Assembly (NCBI GenBank): GCA_024666565.1
Contig: CP088295.1
Coordinates: 3,348,001 to 3,412,000, forward strand
Reading direction: 5' to 3'
Length of the DNA stretch: 64,000 nucleotides
Source: Svornostia abyssi
Lineage (GTDB): Bacteria > Actinomycetota > Thermoleophilia > Solirubrobacterales > Solirubrobacteraceae
The position numbers and the translations under genes were made by a program. Within the stretch, counting starts at the first letter, position 1, and the number at the start of each line of letters is the position of its first letter. Positions 51,301 to 60,535 of this stretch are shown piece after piece. The notes beneath the pieces were generated by a model, which worked only from the letters and a program-made list of their open reading frames with translations, was not told the DNA's origin and did not search any database.

Positions 51301-52395
51301 ATGAACATGCCCCGTGCACTGCTCTTCACCGCCGCCGCAGCAGGTGCCGTCGCGATGATGCCGACGCCTGCGACCGCCGCCACGTGCGGCGTGGCGCAGT
51401 CACGCGCCCTGTTCGAGACGCCCGAAGTCCAGGTCTTTGCCAGCAAGGGCAAGGCGGTCGCGTGCCTACGCGCCACGGGCCGCTCCCGCGTGGTCGGTCC
51501 GCGATCCAGCGGTCGTGCGACGACGCTGGTGCGCGGCGTGGCAGGTGGACGCTGGCTGTCGATCGTGCGGGCCGGCGCAGGGGGGACCGATCAGGCCGAC
51601 CTGCACCAGCTCATCGACCTGCGGTCCGGCCGGCGAGCCCAGGTCGCCGAACGCCGGAACCGGGTCGAGACCGTGACGCTCCCCGGCGTGCTCATCCACG
51701 CGCTCGGAGAAGGGCGCGGCGTGGTCGCCCGCTCCACGAGTGGCCGGACCGTGGTGCTCAGCCGCGTCAAGGGCGCCGAGGGCATCGCCGCGGCGGGCAA
51801 CCGCGTGTACTGGCTCGAGCCCAGCGGCGGCAGCGATCCGAAGGTCCGGAGCGCCCGCCTGTCGGGCGTGCCGACGGCGGCGGGTGCGGCGACTGGGCCG
51901 GCCGCGCAGACGATCGGGTCCTGTCCGGCGGATGCCGACGGGCGGTTGCTCCTGCACGACCGCTCGCGGGTCGTCACCCAGCGCCCGGACGGGGTGCGGG
52001 TCTGCAACCGCTGGACGGGCAAGACGTGGAACGTGGGGGACGCGCAGACGACCTTCACGGCGCTGACCACCGCGGGGGTGGCCTACCGGTCACCGACGTC
52101 GGCCGGGCTCCTGCGGTTCTCGACCTCGGCTCGAGTGGAACTCCCACTCGCGGCGGACGCGCCGTCGGTGGCGTCCGAAGCGTTTCTCGTCGGTGCAACG
52201 CCTGACGGTCTGCGTGCCGCGAACGCGGCGAAGTCCACGGCACCGGCAGAGGTTCTCGACGCCGGTTCGGTGACCGATGTGGCCGCAGCGCTCGTGCCCG
52301 CGTCAGACCGGCCGGAGGACGACACGGTCGTGTACTGGACTGATGCAGACGGCAAGGCGCGGACGGCCACCCTGCCGGTCACGACGGAGGGATGA
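51301..52395 (+). CDS. Secreted protein of unknown function, probable beta-propeller
   Basis: A 364-residue exported protein. Signal peptide ending about A-T-A, then T-C-G-V-A-Q-S-R-A-L-F-E-T-P-E-V-Q-V and repeated short blocks of 40-50 residues with Val/Ser strands and motifs such as R-V-Y-W-L-E and T-V-V-Y-W-T, which suggest a TolB-like or related propeller. No enzyme motif seen. Three Cys may pair. The 5' end is duplicated as a truncated fragment at 49929. ATG 51301 is chosen; another Met is two codons later. Confidence 0.65.
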   Translation: MNMPRALLFTAAAAGAVAMMPTPATAATCGVAQSRALFETPEVQVFASKGKAVACLRATGRSRVVGPRSSGRATTLVRGVAGGRWLSIVRAGAGGTDQADLHQLIDLRSGRRAQVAERRNRVETVTLPGVLIHALGEGRGVVARSTSGRTVVLSRVKGAEGIAAAGNRVYWLEPSGGSDPKVRSARLSGVPTAAGAATGPAAQTIGSCPADADGRLLLHDRSRVVTQRPDGVRVCNRWTGKTWNVGDAQTTFTALTTAGVAYRSPTSAGLLRFSTSARVELPLAADAPSVASEAFLVGATPDGLRAANAAKSTAPAEVLDAGSVTDVAAALVPASDRPEDDTVVYWTDADGKARTATLPVTTEG

Positions 52396-52460
52396 GCGGT
52401 TCCGATACCCGTCCGGGAGGTCTCGTGTCGCGGATGTGAGCGGCCGACGATTGTCCTGGT

Positions 52461-53663
52461 ATGGCCCCGTTGGCGCTCCTCGACGATCCCGGCCCCGGCG
52501 AGACCGAGACCTCCACCGAACTTGACGAGGCGATCCTCGCGCTGCGCAGCGGTGCATGGATGACGGTGGCGGGAGTGCTGATGCTCATCCTGTCCACGAC
52601 CCTGAATCAAGCGGGAGATCCAGCCGAGCGCTTTGCGATGCCGGCGATCGGATGGGTGCTACTCGGCGCGGTGCTGGCGCTCCAGGTCGGAGCGGTCGCC
52701 GCCGTCGAGCTCGGCCGGAGCTGGATCCGCGCGTCGTGTACGCCGGACGGGATCTACCGGTACCTCTGGAGCACGTCCATGCTGGAGGGCCTGGCACTTG
52801 CCGTCGGCATCGTGCTCGTGCCGGCGGGCGTGGTTCCGCTCTCGCTGATGATGCTCATGATGGTCGTGTACGCCGGTTACTTCTACCGGCGGGTGGGGGC
52901 GATCTCGTTCATCGCGTTCGCGGTCGCCGCCAATACAGCGGCGGTGGTCGTCGCGACGCCTCCAGAGGTGCCCGTCTCGCAGTTCAGCGCCGCCGCGATC
53001 GTGCCGTTCGCCGTCACGATCCTCATGGCCGGCGCCTTCGTGGCGGTCGTACGGCGAGGCCGGGATCGGGTCGAACGGCGGGCAAGGCTGGTGGCGACGG
53101 TCGGCCTGGCCCACGCGCTCGATGTGCGTGACTCGAAGACCGCGAACCATTCGGAGACGGTCGCGGACTACGCGGTGGCCATGGCCCGACGGCTCGGGCT
53201 GTCACCACGCCACGTCGAACGGGTGCGGCTGGCGGGTCTGCTGCACGATGTCGGCAAGATCGGCATCCCGGACTCCGTGCTGCTGAAGCCCGGCAAACTC
53301 ACGGAAGCCGAGTGGCTGATGATGCGCCGCCACCCGGAGCTCGGTGCGCAGATGCTCGACTCGGCGACGCTTCGCGACGTGCGCCTGTGGGTCCTCGCAC
53401 ACCACGAGCGGCCCGACGGAACCGGCTACCCGTACGGCCTCAGTGGTGACGAGATCCCGCTCGAGGCCCGCATCCTTGCGGTCGCCGACGCCTTCGAGGC
53501 GATGGTCTCCGACCGCCCGTACAGGGTGGGCCGTTCGCAGGCCGAGGCGCTGGCCGAGCTGCGGCGCTGCGCGGGCACCCAGTTCGATGGTGATGTGGTT
53601 GCGGCGTTCGAGGAGACGCTGGGCCGAGACGCAGACGGCGTGCCCGTGGTCGAGGCCGCCTGA
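52461..53663 (+). CDS. Membrane HD-GYP domain protein, c-di-GMP phosphodiesterase
   Basis: A 400-residue protein with about six to seven hydrophobic helices in residues 30-190 and a C-terminal HD-GYP domain. The HD pair is in L-L-H-D-V-G-K-I-G, and the defining block is H-H-E-R-P-D-G-T-G-Y-P near residue 315. R-I-L-A-V-A-D-A-F-E is also typical. HD-GYP proteins hydrolyse c-di-GMP to GMP. Located just past the PAS-GGDEF gene, so synthesis and breakdown may be locally balanced. Confidence 0.92.
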   Translation: MAPLALLDDPGPGETETSTELDEAILALRSGAWMTVAGVLMLILSTTLNQAGDPAERFAMPAIGWVLLGAVLALQVGAVAAVELGRSWIRASCTPDGIYRYLWSTSMLEGLALAVGIVLVPAGVVPLSLMMLMMVVYAGYFYRRVGAISFIAFAVAANTAAVVVATPPEVPVSQFSAAAIVPFAVTILMAGAFVAVVRRGRDRVERRARLVATVGLAHALDVRDSKTANHSETVADYAVAMARRLGLSPRHVERVRLAGLLHDVGKIGIPDSVLLKPGKLTEAEWLMMRRHPELGAQMLDSATLRDVRLWVLAHHERPDGTGYPYGLSGDEIPLEARILAVADAFEAMVSDRPYRVGRSQAEALAELRRCAGTQFDGDVVAAFEETLGRDADGVPVVEAA

Positions 53664-53817
53664 CGTCACCTCAGCTGAACACTCTGCCCTCAAGTCTCCA
53701 TAACGCTGCGCCTCGACGCAGCGTCGTTGCGAATCGGCCGGGCTGACGGATCGACGTCTGTCGCAATCAGCGCGCGGCTCCATCACGAACCCGCACGAGG
53801 TCGCCGACGCTGTGGAC

Positions 53818-54021
53818 ATGCCAACGCACGACGACCGGGACGCCAACTACCTGAACGGTCCACCCGTTGACCCGCGGACCGGCCTGCCAACCGGGGTGGC
53901 CGAGCCACTGACCGAGCGGGACCGGGAACTCGCGAGGCTGAGACGCCGCGAACGGTGGGTCGACGCGATCAGTACGCCGCCGCCCGGGCACGGCGACAGT
54001 TCTGGTCCCAACGCTCGATAA
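53818..54021 (+). CDS. Short hydrophilic protein, uncertain
   Basis: A 67-residue product, rich in Asp, Arg and Pro, with D-R-E-L-A-R-L-R-R-R-E-R in a predicted helix. No similarity recognised. A GACGCT hexamer 6 nt upstream resembles the local leaderless promoters but is weak. May not be a gene. Confidence 0.4.
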   Translation: MPTHDDRDANYLNGPPVDPRTGLPTGVAEPLTERDRELARLRRRERWVDAISTPPPGHGDSSGPNAR

Positions 54022-54134
54022 TGGAGGTTATGTAAACAACACGCGGAAGCGTTGTGCGGCGCCGTACCGGGCGCTGCCGCCCGAGCCGAAGCGTCTCCTA
54101 CCGCGCCGCCGCGTATACCGCTGGTGGGCCAAGC

Positions 54135-55361
54135 CTACGCCTGCGGCTCCAGCCTGCGCCGCAGCAGCGAACGCTCCGCGGGCGAAGGCGCGAGCTCGAG
54201 CGCCCGGGCGTCGGCCAGCCGGGCGCCGTCGGGGTCGCCCGCGCGGCGCAGCAGCTCGGCGCGGGTGGCGTGCAGCAGGTGGTAGCCGTCCAGCGCGCGC
54301 TCAAGGCCGGCGAGCTCGTCGAGCGCCACGGCCGGGCCGTGGACCTCGGCGAGCGCGACCGCGCGGTTGAGGCGCACGACCGGCGTGTCCTGCACGCCGA
54401 CAAGGCGGTCGTAGAAGGCGAGGACGGTGGCCCAGTCGGTGGGGCCGTCGGCCAGGTGGGTGGCGACGATCGCGGCCTGCAGGACGTAAGGACCGGGCGG
54501 GCCCAGGCGCGCCGCGCGGTCGACCAGCCGGCGGCCCTGCGCGATGGCCGCCGCGTCCCACCGCGCGCGGTCCTGGTCGGCGAGCAGCACGAGCTCGCCG
54601 TCGGCGTCGGTGCGCGCCCCGCGCCGCGCGTCGTGGAGGGTCATGAGCGCCAGCAGGCCGAGCGCCTCGCGCTCGTCGGGCATGAGCGCGCAGAGGATCG
54701 ACGCCAGGCGGATGGCCTCGGCGCACAGCTCCCGGCGCACCAGCGCGTCCCCGCTCGACGCGGCGTAGCCCTCGTTGAAGATCAGGTACAGCGTGGCGAG
54801 GACCGCGGGCAGCCGGTCGGGCAGCGCGGCGTCGCGCGGGACGGCGAAGGCGATGCCCGCGTCGCGCAGCTTGCGCTTGGCGCGCACGACGCGCTGCTGC
54901 ATCGTCGTCTCGGAGACCAGGAAGGCGCGTGCGACCTCCGGGGTCTGCAGTCCGCCGACGAGCCGCAGGGTCAGCCCCACCCGCGCCTCGAGGGCGAGCG
55001 CCGGGTGACAGCAGGCGAAGATCAGCGCCAGGCGGTCGTCGGGGATGGGCATGGGGTCGTCGTCCTCCTCGCCGGGCACGGCCCGCTCGAGCTCGGCGGC
55101 CAGCACCGCCGCCTTGTCGGCGAAGCGCTTGGCGCGCCGCAGCCGGTCGATCGCCTTGTTGCGCGCCGTCCGGGCGACCCAGGCGGCCGGCTCGTCCGGC
55201 ACGCCGTCGCGCGGCCAGCGCTCGAGTGCGACGACGAAGGCCTCCTGGACCGCCTCCTCGGCCAGGTCGACGTCGCGCAGCACGCGGGCCAGCACCGCGA
55301 CCGCCCGTCCCGCGCCGTCGCGGAACAGGCGGTCGACCTCGAGCGCGGCGCTGCCGTTCAG
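54135..55361 (-). CDS. ECF42-type sigma factor with C-terminal TPR-like domain
   Basis: A 408-residue sigma factor. Region 2 ([10 protein letters not shown], then A-R-N-K-A-I-D-R-L) and region 4 ([14 protein letters not shown]) occupy the first 190 residues. The next 220 residues are helical with [14 protein letters not shown] and [13 protein letters not shown] blocks, the C-terminal extension of ECF42. The DGPF protein just upstream is its usual companion. No ATG, GTG or TTG exists near the N-terminus: the only fit is CTG at 55361, overlapping the upstream stop (CTGA). Confidence 0.85.
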   Translation of the reverse strand: MNGSAALEVDRLFRDGAGRAVAVLARVLRDVDLAEEAVQEAFVVALERWPRDGVPDEPAAWVARTARNKAIDRLRRAKRFADKAAVLAAELERAVPGEEDDDPMPIPDDRLALIFACCHPALALEARVGLTLRLVGGLQTPEVARAFLVSETTMQQRVVRAKRKLRDAGIAFAVPRDAALPDRLPAVLATLYLIFNEGYAASSGDALVRRELCAEAIRLASILCALMPDEREALGLLALMTLHDARRGARTDADGELVLLADQDRARWDAAAIAQGRRLVDRAARLGPPGPYVLQAAIVATHLADGPTDWATVLAFYDRLVGVQDTPVVRLNRAVALAEVHGPAVALDELAGLERALDGYHLLHATRAELLRRAGDPDGARLADARALELAPSPAERSLLRRRLEPQA

Positions 55362-55735
55362 GAGGCGGCCGTCCCGGCGGCGTCGCGGTTCTCGGTGATG
55401 TCGGTGCCGCCGGCCGCCGGGCGCACCTCGATCGCGGCGCCCCACTGGACGGCCGGCACCTTCTTGGCCCAGGCGATCGCCTCGTCGAGGTCGGCCACCT
55501 CGACGACGTAGTAGCCCGCGAGCTGCTCCTTGGTCTCTACGAACGGGCCGTCGGTCAGCACGACCTCGCCGCCACCGCGGACGGTGGTCGCCGTCGTCGA
55601 CGGTTGCAGGCCCGAGCCGCCGCGCAGCACGCCGGCGGCGGCGGCCTCGTTGTTGAACGCCGCCCACGGCGCCATCGTCTCGGGCGTCAGCTCGAAGTCC
55701 GTCTCCTCCATCCAGATCGTCAGCAGGTACTGCAT
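55358..55735 (-). CDS. DGPF/YCII-related protein, ECF42 companion
   Basis: A 125-residue protein of the YCII-related/DGPF family. It begins M-Q-Y-L-L-T-I-W and carries the naming motif [10 protein letters not shown] near residue 68, followed by Y-Y-V-V-E-V. These proteins are regularly encoded next to ECF42 sigma factors, perhaps as their target or modulator. The ATG at 55735 has CCTCCT (AGGAGG on the minus strand) 9 nt away; the ATG at 55741 is too close. Confidence 0.87.
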   Translation of the reverse strand: MQYLLTIWMEETDFELTPETMAPWAAFNNEAAAAGVLRGGSGLQPSTTATTVRGGGEVVLTDGPFVETKEQLAGYYVVEVADLDEAIAWAKKVPAVQWGAAIEVRPAAGGTDITENRDAAGTAAS

Positions 55736-55956
55736 CGTCATGTCCCTCCTCGGGCTGTGGTGCGCCGGCCCCCACGACCGCCGCGGTTCGGCGCATTGAC
55801 GAACAACAGCCGACGGGATCGACCGGCGCCAGAACGCCAACGCGCCAACGTTGCTGGGTGCGCCCTGTCACATGTCGCGGCAGCACGATCCCGCCGAGCA
55901 CGGCGGGGCCCTGAGACCACTTCGAACCGCCGGAAGAAGCCGCCGGAAGAAGCCCG

Positions 55957-56544
55957 TCATTGGATCGATCTGAGGACCGCGGGCGCCCACGCGGGCCACT
56001 GCGGCGCTTCGCCGGTGCGGCCGTGCTCGAGCTCTGCGATCGGGAGGAGTCTCGGCCGCGTCGTGTCGTAGAACACGGCCCAGTCGGCGATGCCTGCCGC
56101 GACCACAACAAGCGGCCACAGGCGGCGGTATCGCTCGCGGATCTTCTGTTCAGGGACGCTGTGGCCGCCTTCGCCGACGCGGTAGCCGACGCGTTCGACG
56201 GCCAGATCCTCGGGGACGACCATGACGTACAGCCAGACGACGAAGCCTGCGGCGCGCGCGGCGCTGACGAGCTCGAGTTTGGACTCGTGGCTGAACACGG
56301 TCTCCGCGACGAACGACCGGCGTGAGGCGATCATGCTGTCGCGTTCGGCCGCCGCAGCGCGGGCTGCGTCGTAGGCGTGTGCCTCCTCCTCGCCGGGCCA
56401 TCGCTGCTTGGCGATCTCGTCCGCGTTGACGAAGGGCAGGCTCTGGCCGGCGCCCGTGAGGATCACGCGCCGGGCGAACGTCGTCTTGCCCGATCCGTTC
56501 GGACCGACGAGTAGATGCAGGACCGGCGCCTGCGGCGAAGTCAC
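55957..56544 (-). CDS. Zeta-toxin-like P-loop kinase
   Basis: A 195-residue P-loop protein. Walker A is G-P-N-G-S-G-K-T-T at residues 14-22, followed by V-N-A-D-E-I and F-V-A-E-T-V-F-S-H, both typical of the zeta/PezT toxin group, which phosphorylates UDP-sugars or other small molecules. The GTG at 56544 overlaps the stop of the antitoxin-like gene. Related non-toxic AAA-like kinases share this fold, so toxicity is inferred from the pairing. Confidence 0.8.
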   Translation of the reverse strand: MTSPQAPVLHLLVGPNGSGKTTFARRVILTGAGQSLPFVNADEIAKQRWPGEEEAHAYDAARAAAAERDSMIASRRSFVAETVFSHESKLELVSAARAAGFVVWLYVMVVPEDLAVERVGYRVGEGGHSVPEQKIRERYRRLWPLVVVAAGIADWAVFYDTTRPRLLPIAELEHGRTGEAPQWPAWAPAVLRSIQ

Positions 56545-56900
56545 GCGGCCGCGTCGGCGCGGCGGATGACGACGTTGCCGTCGGCGTCTGCCTCAGGCCA
56601 GGGCCGGCCGGCCGCCGCGAGCTCTTCGGTGAGGTCCAGCGCGGCGGCGCGCTCGCGGATCTGCTGCTGCCAGGCGACGCGGGCCACGGCCTGCTCCCCG
56701 GAGGTGAGATCGTCGTAGGCGGCCTGACCCGAGAGGATCCGCTCGATCTCGCCGACGGTGATGCCCGGCGACGCTTCGAGTTCGCGGCCGATCCGGGCCC
56801 AGTAGTCGAGCTGCTGCGCGGCGCTGCGACTGCGCGCCTCCCCCACCGTTCGCGCGGACTCGAACAGGTCCTGGCTGATTCGCGTCGGCATCGTCGCCAT
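56541..56900 (-). CDS. ParD-like antitoxin
   Basis: A 119-residue protein with S-R-S-A-A-Q-Q-L-D-Y-W-A-R-I-G near residue 25, the core of ParD-like antitoxins. The rest is helical, acidic near the end and likely neutralises the zeta-like kinase encoded directly downstream. The ATG at 56900 is supported by a -10-like hexamer 6 nt upstream that overlaps a perfect palindrome. Confidence 0.75.
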   Translation of the reverse strand: MATMPTRISQDLFESARTVGEARSRSAAQQLDYWARIGRELEASPGITVGEIERILSGQAAYDDLTSGEQAVARVAWQQQIRERAAALDLTEELAAAGRPWPEADADGNVVIRRADAAA

Positions 56901-56906
56901 GGCGGA

Positions 56907-56924
56907 AGCGTAGCAGTCTGCTAC
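56907..56924 (-). promoter_or_regulatory. Toxin-antitoxin promoter and operator
   Basis: GTAGCAG-T-CTGCTAC (56910-56924) is a perfect 7-bp palindrome. On the minus strand its end is shared with TACGCT (56907-56912), a -10 box 6 nt before the antitoxin ATG. An autorepressing antitoxin bound here would block RNA polymerase. Confidence 0.65.
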
Positions 56925-56960
56925 ACAGCCGTCGAGCGCCGGCGAGCACGGCGCTGATCG

Positions 56961-57260
56961 TCAGGTCAACCAGTCGGAACGACGGACGACCCGCCGGCCG
57001 TACTTCGCCGCGACGCCCATCGCGCAGCCCAGGCCAGCCGGCACGGTGAAGAACAGAACGCCAAGAACCATGCCCGCCTCGTCGCTCATGTCGTCATGAC
57101 CCACGTCTGCCGCGTTGGGATCGTGGCCCAGCCACGCGACACCAGCCAGGCCCACCCCGATCAGCACCAGCGCGAGGACCGCAACCCACGGTCGCACGAG
57201 GAGCCCGGCTGCAAGGCCGAGGGCAGCGAACGCGGCAGCGATGAGCAACAGCGTGAGCAT
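56961..57260 (-). CDS. Small integral membrane protein of unknown function
   Basis: A 99-residue product with three hydrophobic segments (about residues 2-20, 24-44 and 63-83) and a short acidic loop with D-V-G-H-D-D-M-S-D-E between the second and third. Basic C-terminus (R-R-V-V-R-R). No family recognised. ATG 57260 gives an immediately hydrophobic N-terminus; a TTG 12 codons upstream is possible. Confidence 0.55.
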   Translation of the reverse strand: MLTLLLIAAAFAALGLAAGLLVRPWVAVLALVLIGVGLAGVAWLGHDPNAADVGHDDMSDEAGMVLGVLFFTVPAGLGCAMGVAAKYGRRVVRRSDWLT

Positions 57261-57318
57261 CTCGTGGGGTACCCCGACACGCGCTCTCGGTTGCAACGTT
57301 CAGCGACCCGCCAACCGA

Positions 57319-57324
57319 TACGGT
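57319..57324 (+). promoter_or_regulatory. -10 box of the MTHFR-like gene
   Basis: TACGGT, 6 nt before the GTG at 57331. Confidence 0.45.
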
Positions 57325-57330
57325 CGCGGC

Positions 57331-58260
57331 GTGAACCTCACCTCTCGCATCAGCGCCGGGCAAGGAGGCTTTGTCCTATTCGCCATCACACCGCCCCGGC
57401 AGTCCACGCCTGCCGAGCAGCTCCCCGAGATCGCCGACGCCACGATCGAGCGCCTACGCCACCTCGATCTCGACGGCCTCGTGCTGTACGACATCGACGA
57501 CGAGAGTTCTCGCAATCCGAACGAGCGGCCGTTCCCGTTCAGTCCGACCATCGACCCGTCGGACTACCGGTCGGAGTACCTCCAGCAGTGGGATGCCCCT
57601 GTGGTCGTCTACCGCGCCGTCGGCAAGTACCAGCGCGAGGAGTTGGCCGCGTGGCTCACCGCGCAGGACGCCGACCGCACGCTGACCGTGATGGTCGGCG
57701 CCGCCTCCAGCGGGACGGTCGCCCCCGTGTCACTTGCCGATGCCCAGGCGTTGCGCTCCGAGTTGCATCCGAACCTGCTCCTGGGCGGTGTGGCGATCCC
57801 GGAACGACACAGCCGTCGCGAGAACGAGCACCTGCGCCTCATCGCCAAACAGGAGGCGGGCTGCCGGTTCTTCGTGACGCAGGTCGTCTATGACCTCAAC
57901 GCCGCCAAGAATCTCGTCTCCGACTACCGCTACGAGTGCGAGGCGCGCGGCCAGAATCCGGTGCCGATCGTGTTCACGTTCTCCGCGTGCGGCTCGATGA
58001 AGACGCTCGAGTTCCTGCGCTGGCTCGGCGTCGATGTCCCGAGGTGGATCGAGAATGACCTCCGCCATGCGACAAACCCGCTGCAGGCGTCCTTGGATCA
58101 GGCCATCGCGACTGCTGTCGATCTCATCGACTTCTGTCGCCGACTCGGCGTGCCCTTCGGCCTCAACATCGAGAGTGTCTCGATCCGCCGCGAGGAGATT
58201 GAAGCGTCGGTCGAGCTTGCCGCGCAGCTGACTGCGCACGTCCGATCGGCGGCTCCATGA
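57331..58260 (+). CDS. Methylenetetrahydrofolate reductase-like protein
   Basis: A 309-residue TIM-barrel protein of the MetF family. G-G-V-A-I-P-E-R-H near residue 152 and the following K-Q-E-A-G-C-R-F-F-V-T-Q fit the reductase signature, as does the N-terminal I-T-P-P-R. Divergent members of this family serve other one-carbon pathways, so metF is not assigned. The start is GTG 57331, with a -10-like hexamer upstream; nothing upstream in frame resembles the family. Confidence 0.78.
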   Translation: MNLTSRISAGQGGFVLFAITPPRQSTPAEQLPEIADATIERLRHLDLDGLVLYDIDDESSRNPNERPFPFSPTIDPSDYRSEYLQQWDAPVVVYRAVGKYQREELAAWLTAQDADRTLTVMVGAASSGTVAPVSLADAQALRSELHPNLLLGGVAIPERHSRRENEHLRLIAKQEAGCRFFVTQVVYDLNAAKNLVSDYRYECEARGQNPVPIVFTFSACGSMKTLEFLRWLGVDVPRWIENDLRHATNPLQASLDQAIATAVDLIDFCRRLGVPFGLNIESVSIRREEIEASVELAAQLTAHVRSAAP

Positions 58261-58287
58261 CGTTGCTGCGGATTGGACAACCCGACG

Positions 58288-58701
58288 TCAGTCCTCCTCT
58301 GGGTCAGGCGTCGGCTCCCGGCCGGCCCGCCGCGCCTCGAAGCGCGCGTCGTCGCGCTCCTTGCGCCGCTTCTCCTGGGTCACGATCCAGCCGTAGCCGT
58401 CGATCCGCGGATCGCTCAGGTCGAACATCGCCTTCGTGCGCTTCGCGTTGACGAGCACCGGAACGACGTCGCCGCGCTCCGGCGCGCCCCGCACCTTGAA
58501 CGTCTTCTCCTTGAACGTCAGCCGCACCGGCGCCCCGCCGCTCGGGCCGGGCACGTCGACCATGTACTCCCAGATCTGGAAGGACCCGGACCTCTCGCTG
58601 CTGTAGAGCTTGCGCTCGACGAACCGTGAGTCGACGAGCGTCGCGTCGACCCGGTCCCACCGGCGTCGCACCCCGAGCCGTATGCGATCGATCCAGAGCA
58701 C
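58288..58701 (-). CDS. Conserved small protein of unknown function
   Basis: A 137-residue product, hydrophilic, rich in Arg, Lys and Asp. Central strands include V-R-L-T-F-K-E-K and V-V-P-V-L-V-N; the C-terminus is a charged helix (K-R-R-K-E-R-D-D-A-R-F) followed by an acidic Pro-rich end. No family or signal peptide recognised. Convergent with the MTHFR-like gene. Confidence 0.55.
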   Translation of the reverse strand: MLWIDRIRLGVRRRWDRVDATLVDSRFVERKLYSSERSGSFQIWEYMVDVPGPSGGAPVRLTFKEKTFKVRGAPERGDVVPVLVNAKRTKAMFDLSDPRIDGYGWIVTQEKRRKERDDARFEARRAGREPTPDPEED

Positions 58702-58710
58702 TGCGGCGGT

Positions 58711-59317
58711 TCAGGTCGCCCGGCGGTAGCGGATGTGCGTGGCCAGCGGCGAGTGCAACACCTCGACCGGCTCCATCCCAAAAGCGTCCACGCCGTCGAA
58801 GATCCGCTCGCCGGCTGCGAGCAGCACCGGCGCGATGTCCAGCGTGAGTTCGTCGACGACCCCAGCCGCCAGAGCCTGACGGACCGTCGACGCACCGCCC
58901 GCGATGTCCACCCCATGCTCGCCGGCCGTCTCACGCGCCTGCGCGTACGCGGCGTCGAAGCCGTCGGTGACGAAATGGAACACCGTCCCCCCTTCCATCT
59001 CGATCGGCTCGCGCGCGTGATGCGTCAGGACGAACACCGGCGCGTGGTACGGAGGCTCGGGACCCCACCACCCCCCGCCAGTCGCCCTCCCACGCGCCCC
59101 GGATCGGGCCGAACATGTTGCGGCCCATGACGTAGGCGCCCCGTGGACGCATCAGCCAGCCGGCCGCGGTCTCGTCGGCCTCGGTGGCGCGCTCGTCGCC
59201 CATGTGCCAGCGGTGGAGATCGTGCCCGCGCCTGCCCAGCGGGTGCTCACGGCTCTGGTCCGGTCCGGCGACGAAGCCGTCGAGCGAGATCGACATGTGG
59301 CAGGTGGTCTCGGGCAT
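58711..59317 (-). CDS. Dihydrofolate-reductase-like (RibD C-terminal) protein, frameshifted as given
   Basis: A reductase of the RibD_C/DHFR fold. N-terminal S-L-D-G-F-V-A-G-P and later V-M-G-R-N-M-F are typical; the C-terminal part has I-A-G-G-A-S-T-V-R-Q for NADPH. The frame breaks at a run of six C (59071-59076); removing one restores W-R-G-W-W-G-P-E-P-P and about 201 residues. Substrate unknown. The ATG overlaps the yaaA stop by one base (TGATG). Confidence 0.85.
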
Positions 59318-60108
59318 CAGGCGGCCGCGCCGGTGCGGATGAAGGTCGGCTCGGTGGAGGTGGAACGATCGGCGTCGTACCGGTATCCGAGGCCGGTGAA
59401 CTCAGGCAGCTTGCGCGGGCTGCGGATGCGCTCGCGCACCAGCCAGCTCGCCATGGCCCCTCGAGCCCGCTTCGCGGAGAACGAGATGACCTTCAGCCGG
59501 CTGGGATCCGATTGCGGGGCGTCGAGGAACCGCGGTGAGATCACCTTGGCGCCGAGCTGCTTGGTGTCCACGACCCCGAAGTACTCGGCGCTCGCGAGAT
59601 TCAGGAGCACCGGGGGCCCGGGCGACTGCTCCAGGTCGTCGGCCAGGAGCGCCGTAACGCGTTCGCGCCAGTAGGCGTAGAGCGAGTCGCCGGCCGGTGT
59701 GGCAAGGCGCGTGCCCATCTCCAAGCGGTACGGGGCGATGAGGTCCATGGGCCGCAGCAGGCCGTAGAGCCCCGAGAGGATGCGCACCGTCTTCTGCGCC
59801 TCGGTGAAGTCGCGCTCGCCGAACGCCGTCGCCTCCATGCCCTGGTACACGTCGCCTGCGAAGGCGAGGACCGCGGGGCGCTCGCGACCGGGCTCGAACG
59901 GCGGTGTGAAATCGCGGAAGCGCTCGGCGTTGAGCTCCGCGAGCTCGTCGGAGATCGACATCAGCTGCCCGATCTCGTCAGGCGGCATGGCGGCGAGCTG
60001 ATCGGCGAGGACCTCGGCGCCGTCCAGGAGGCGGGGCAGCGAGTGTTTCCTGGTCGGCAGCTTCGAGTCGAAATCGAGCGACTTGGCGGGAGACAGGACG
60101 GTCAACAT
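59317..60108 (-). CDS. yaaA: Peroxide stress protein YaaA (DUF328/UPF0246)
   Basis: A 263-residue protein of the YaaA family, which lowers free iron damage and binds DNA in E. coli under peroxide stress. N-terminal L-S-P-A-K-S-L-D-F, mid-protein G-D-V-Y-Q-G and G-L-Y-G-L-L-R-P, and C-terminal F-S-A-K-R-A-R-G are all conserved. The ATG at 60108 is preceded by no strong ribosome-binding site. Co-transcribed with the reductase downstream. Confidence 0.93.
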   Translation of the reverse strand: MLTVLSPAKSLDFDSKLPTRKHSLPRLLDGAEVLADQLAAMPPDEIGQLMSISDELAELNAERFRDFTPPFEPGRERPAVLAFAGDVYQGMEATAFGERDFTEAQKTVRILSGLYGLLRPMDLIAPYRLEMGTRLATPAGDSLYAYWRERVTALLADDLEQSPGPPVLLNLASAEYFGVVDTKQLGAKVISPRFLDAPQSDPSRLKVISFSAKRARGAMASWLVRERIRSPRKLPEFTGLGYRYDADRSTSTEPTFIRTGAAA

Positions 60109-60122
60109 AGGCCCGACCGAGC

Positions 60123-60496
60123 CTAATGGCCCGGCACTGGACCCACGTAGAACCAGCGACCGCCTTCGCGCCGGAACTCGCTGTGCTCGCGCTGCAGTCC
60201 GCGCTGGCCGCGGGCGGCGTCCCAGTAGTGCGCGTCGAACGCGACGGTGTCGTGGCCTCGAGAATCTCCAGCCGCTGCCATTCCAGATAGGGGTCGAGTT
60301 CCAGCGACGCCGGACGTGTGGACGGATGCCAGGTCGCCAGCAGGTACGCGGCGTCGCCGACGGCGAAGGCGCTGAAGCGTGAGCGCATGAGCCGTTCCGC
60401 GGTGGACGCGGCCTCCCCGGCGTGGAGTGCGCCGCAACAGGCGGCGTACGGCTCGCCTGAGCCACATGGACAGCGTCTTGGCGGGCGGGTGGACAC
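60123..60496 (-). CDS. YchJ/SEC-C motif protein, frameshifted as given
   Basis: A UPF0225 (YchJ-like) protein. The N-terminal zinc-binding SEC-C-like motif reads [14 protein letters not shown], followed by [12 protein letters not shown]. The C-terminal part contains F-D-A-H-Y-W and ends with G-R-W-F-Y-V. The frame changes by -1 near 60255, after I-L-E-A; I cannot tell whether one or four bases are missing. Corrected length is about 124. The GTG at 60496 is the likely start. Divergent from the flavoprotein gene. Confidence 0.8.
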
Positions 60497-60535
60497 GGCT
60501 GCGCAGGATCGCAGGCGCGTGGCAAGATCGCCGAC

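Noticed and set aside
54054..55511. A 485-codon frame opposite the ECF42 sigma gene
   Set aside because: Antisense shadow; Arg/Gly/Val-rich without domains.
55742..55956. A gene or clear promoter between the DGPF gene and the zeta-like gene
   Set aside because: About 215 bp with a short direct repeat (GCCGGAAGAA twice near 55932-55955) but no supported frame and no convincing ECF-type promoter.
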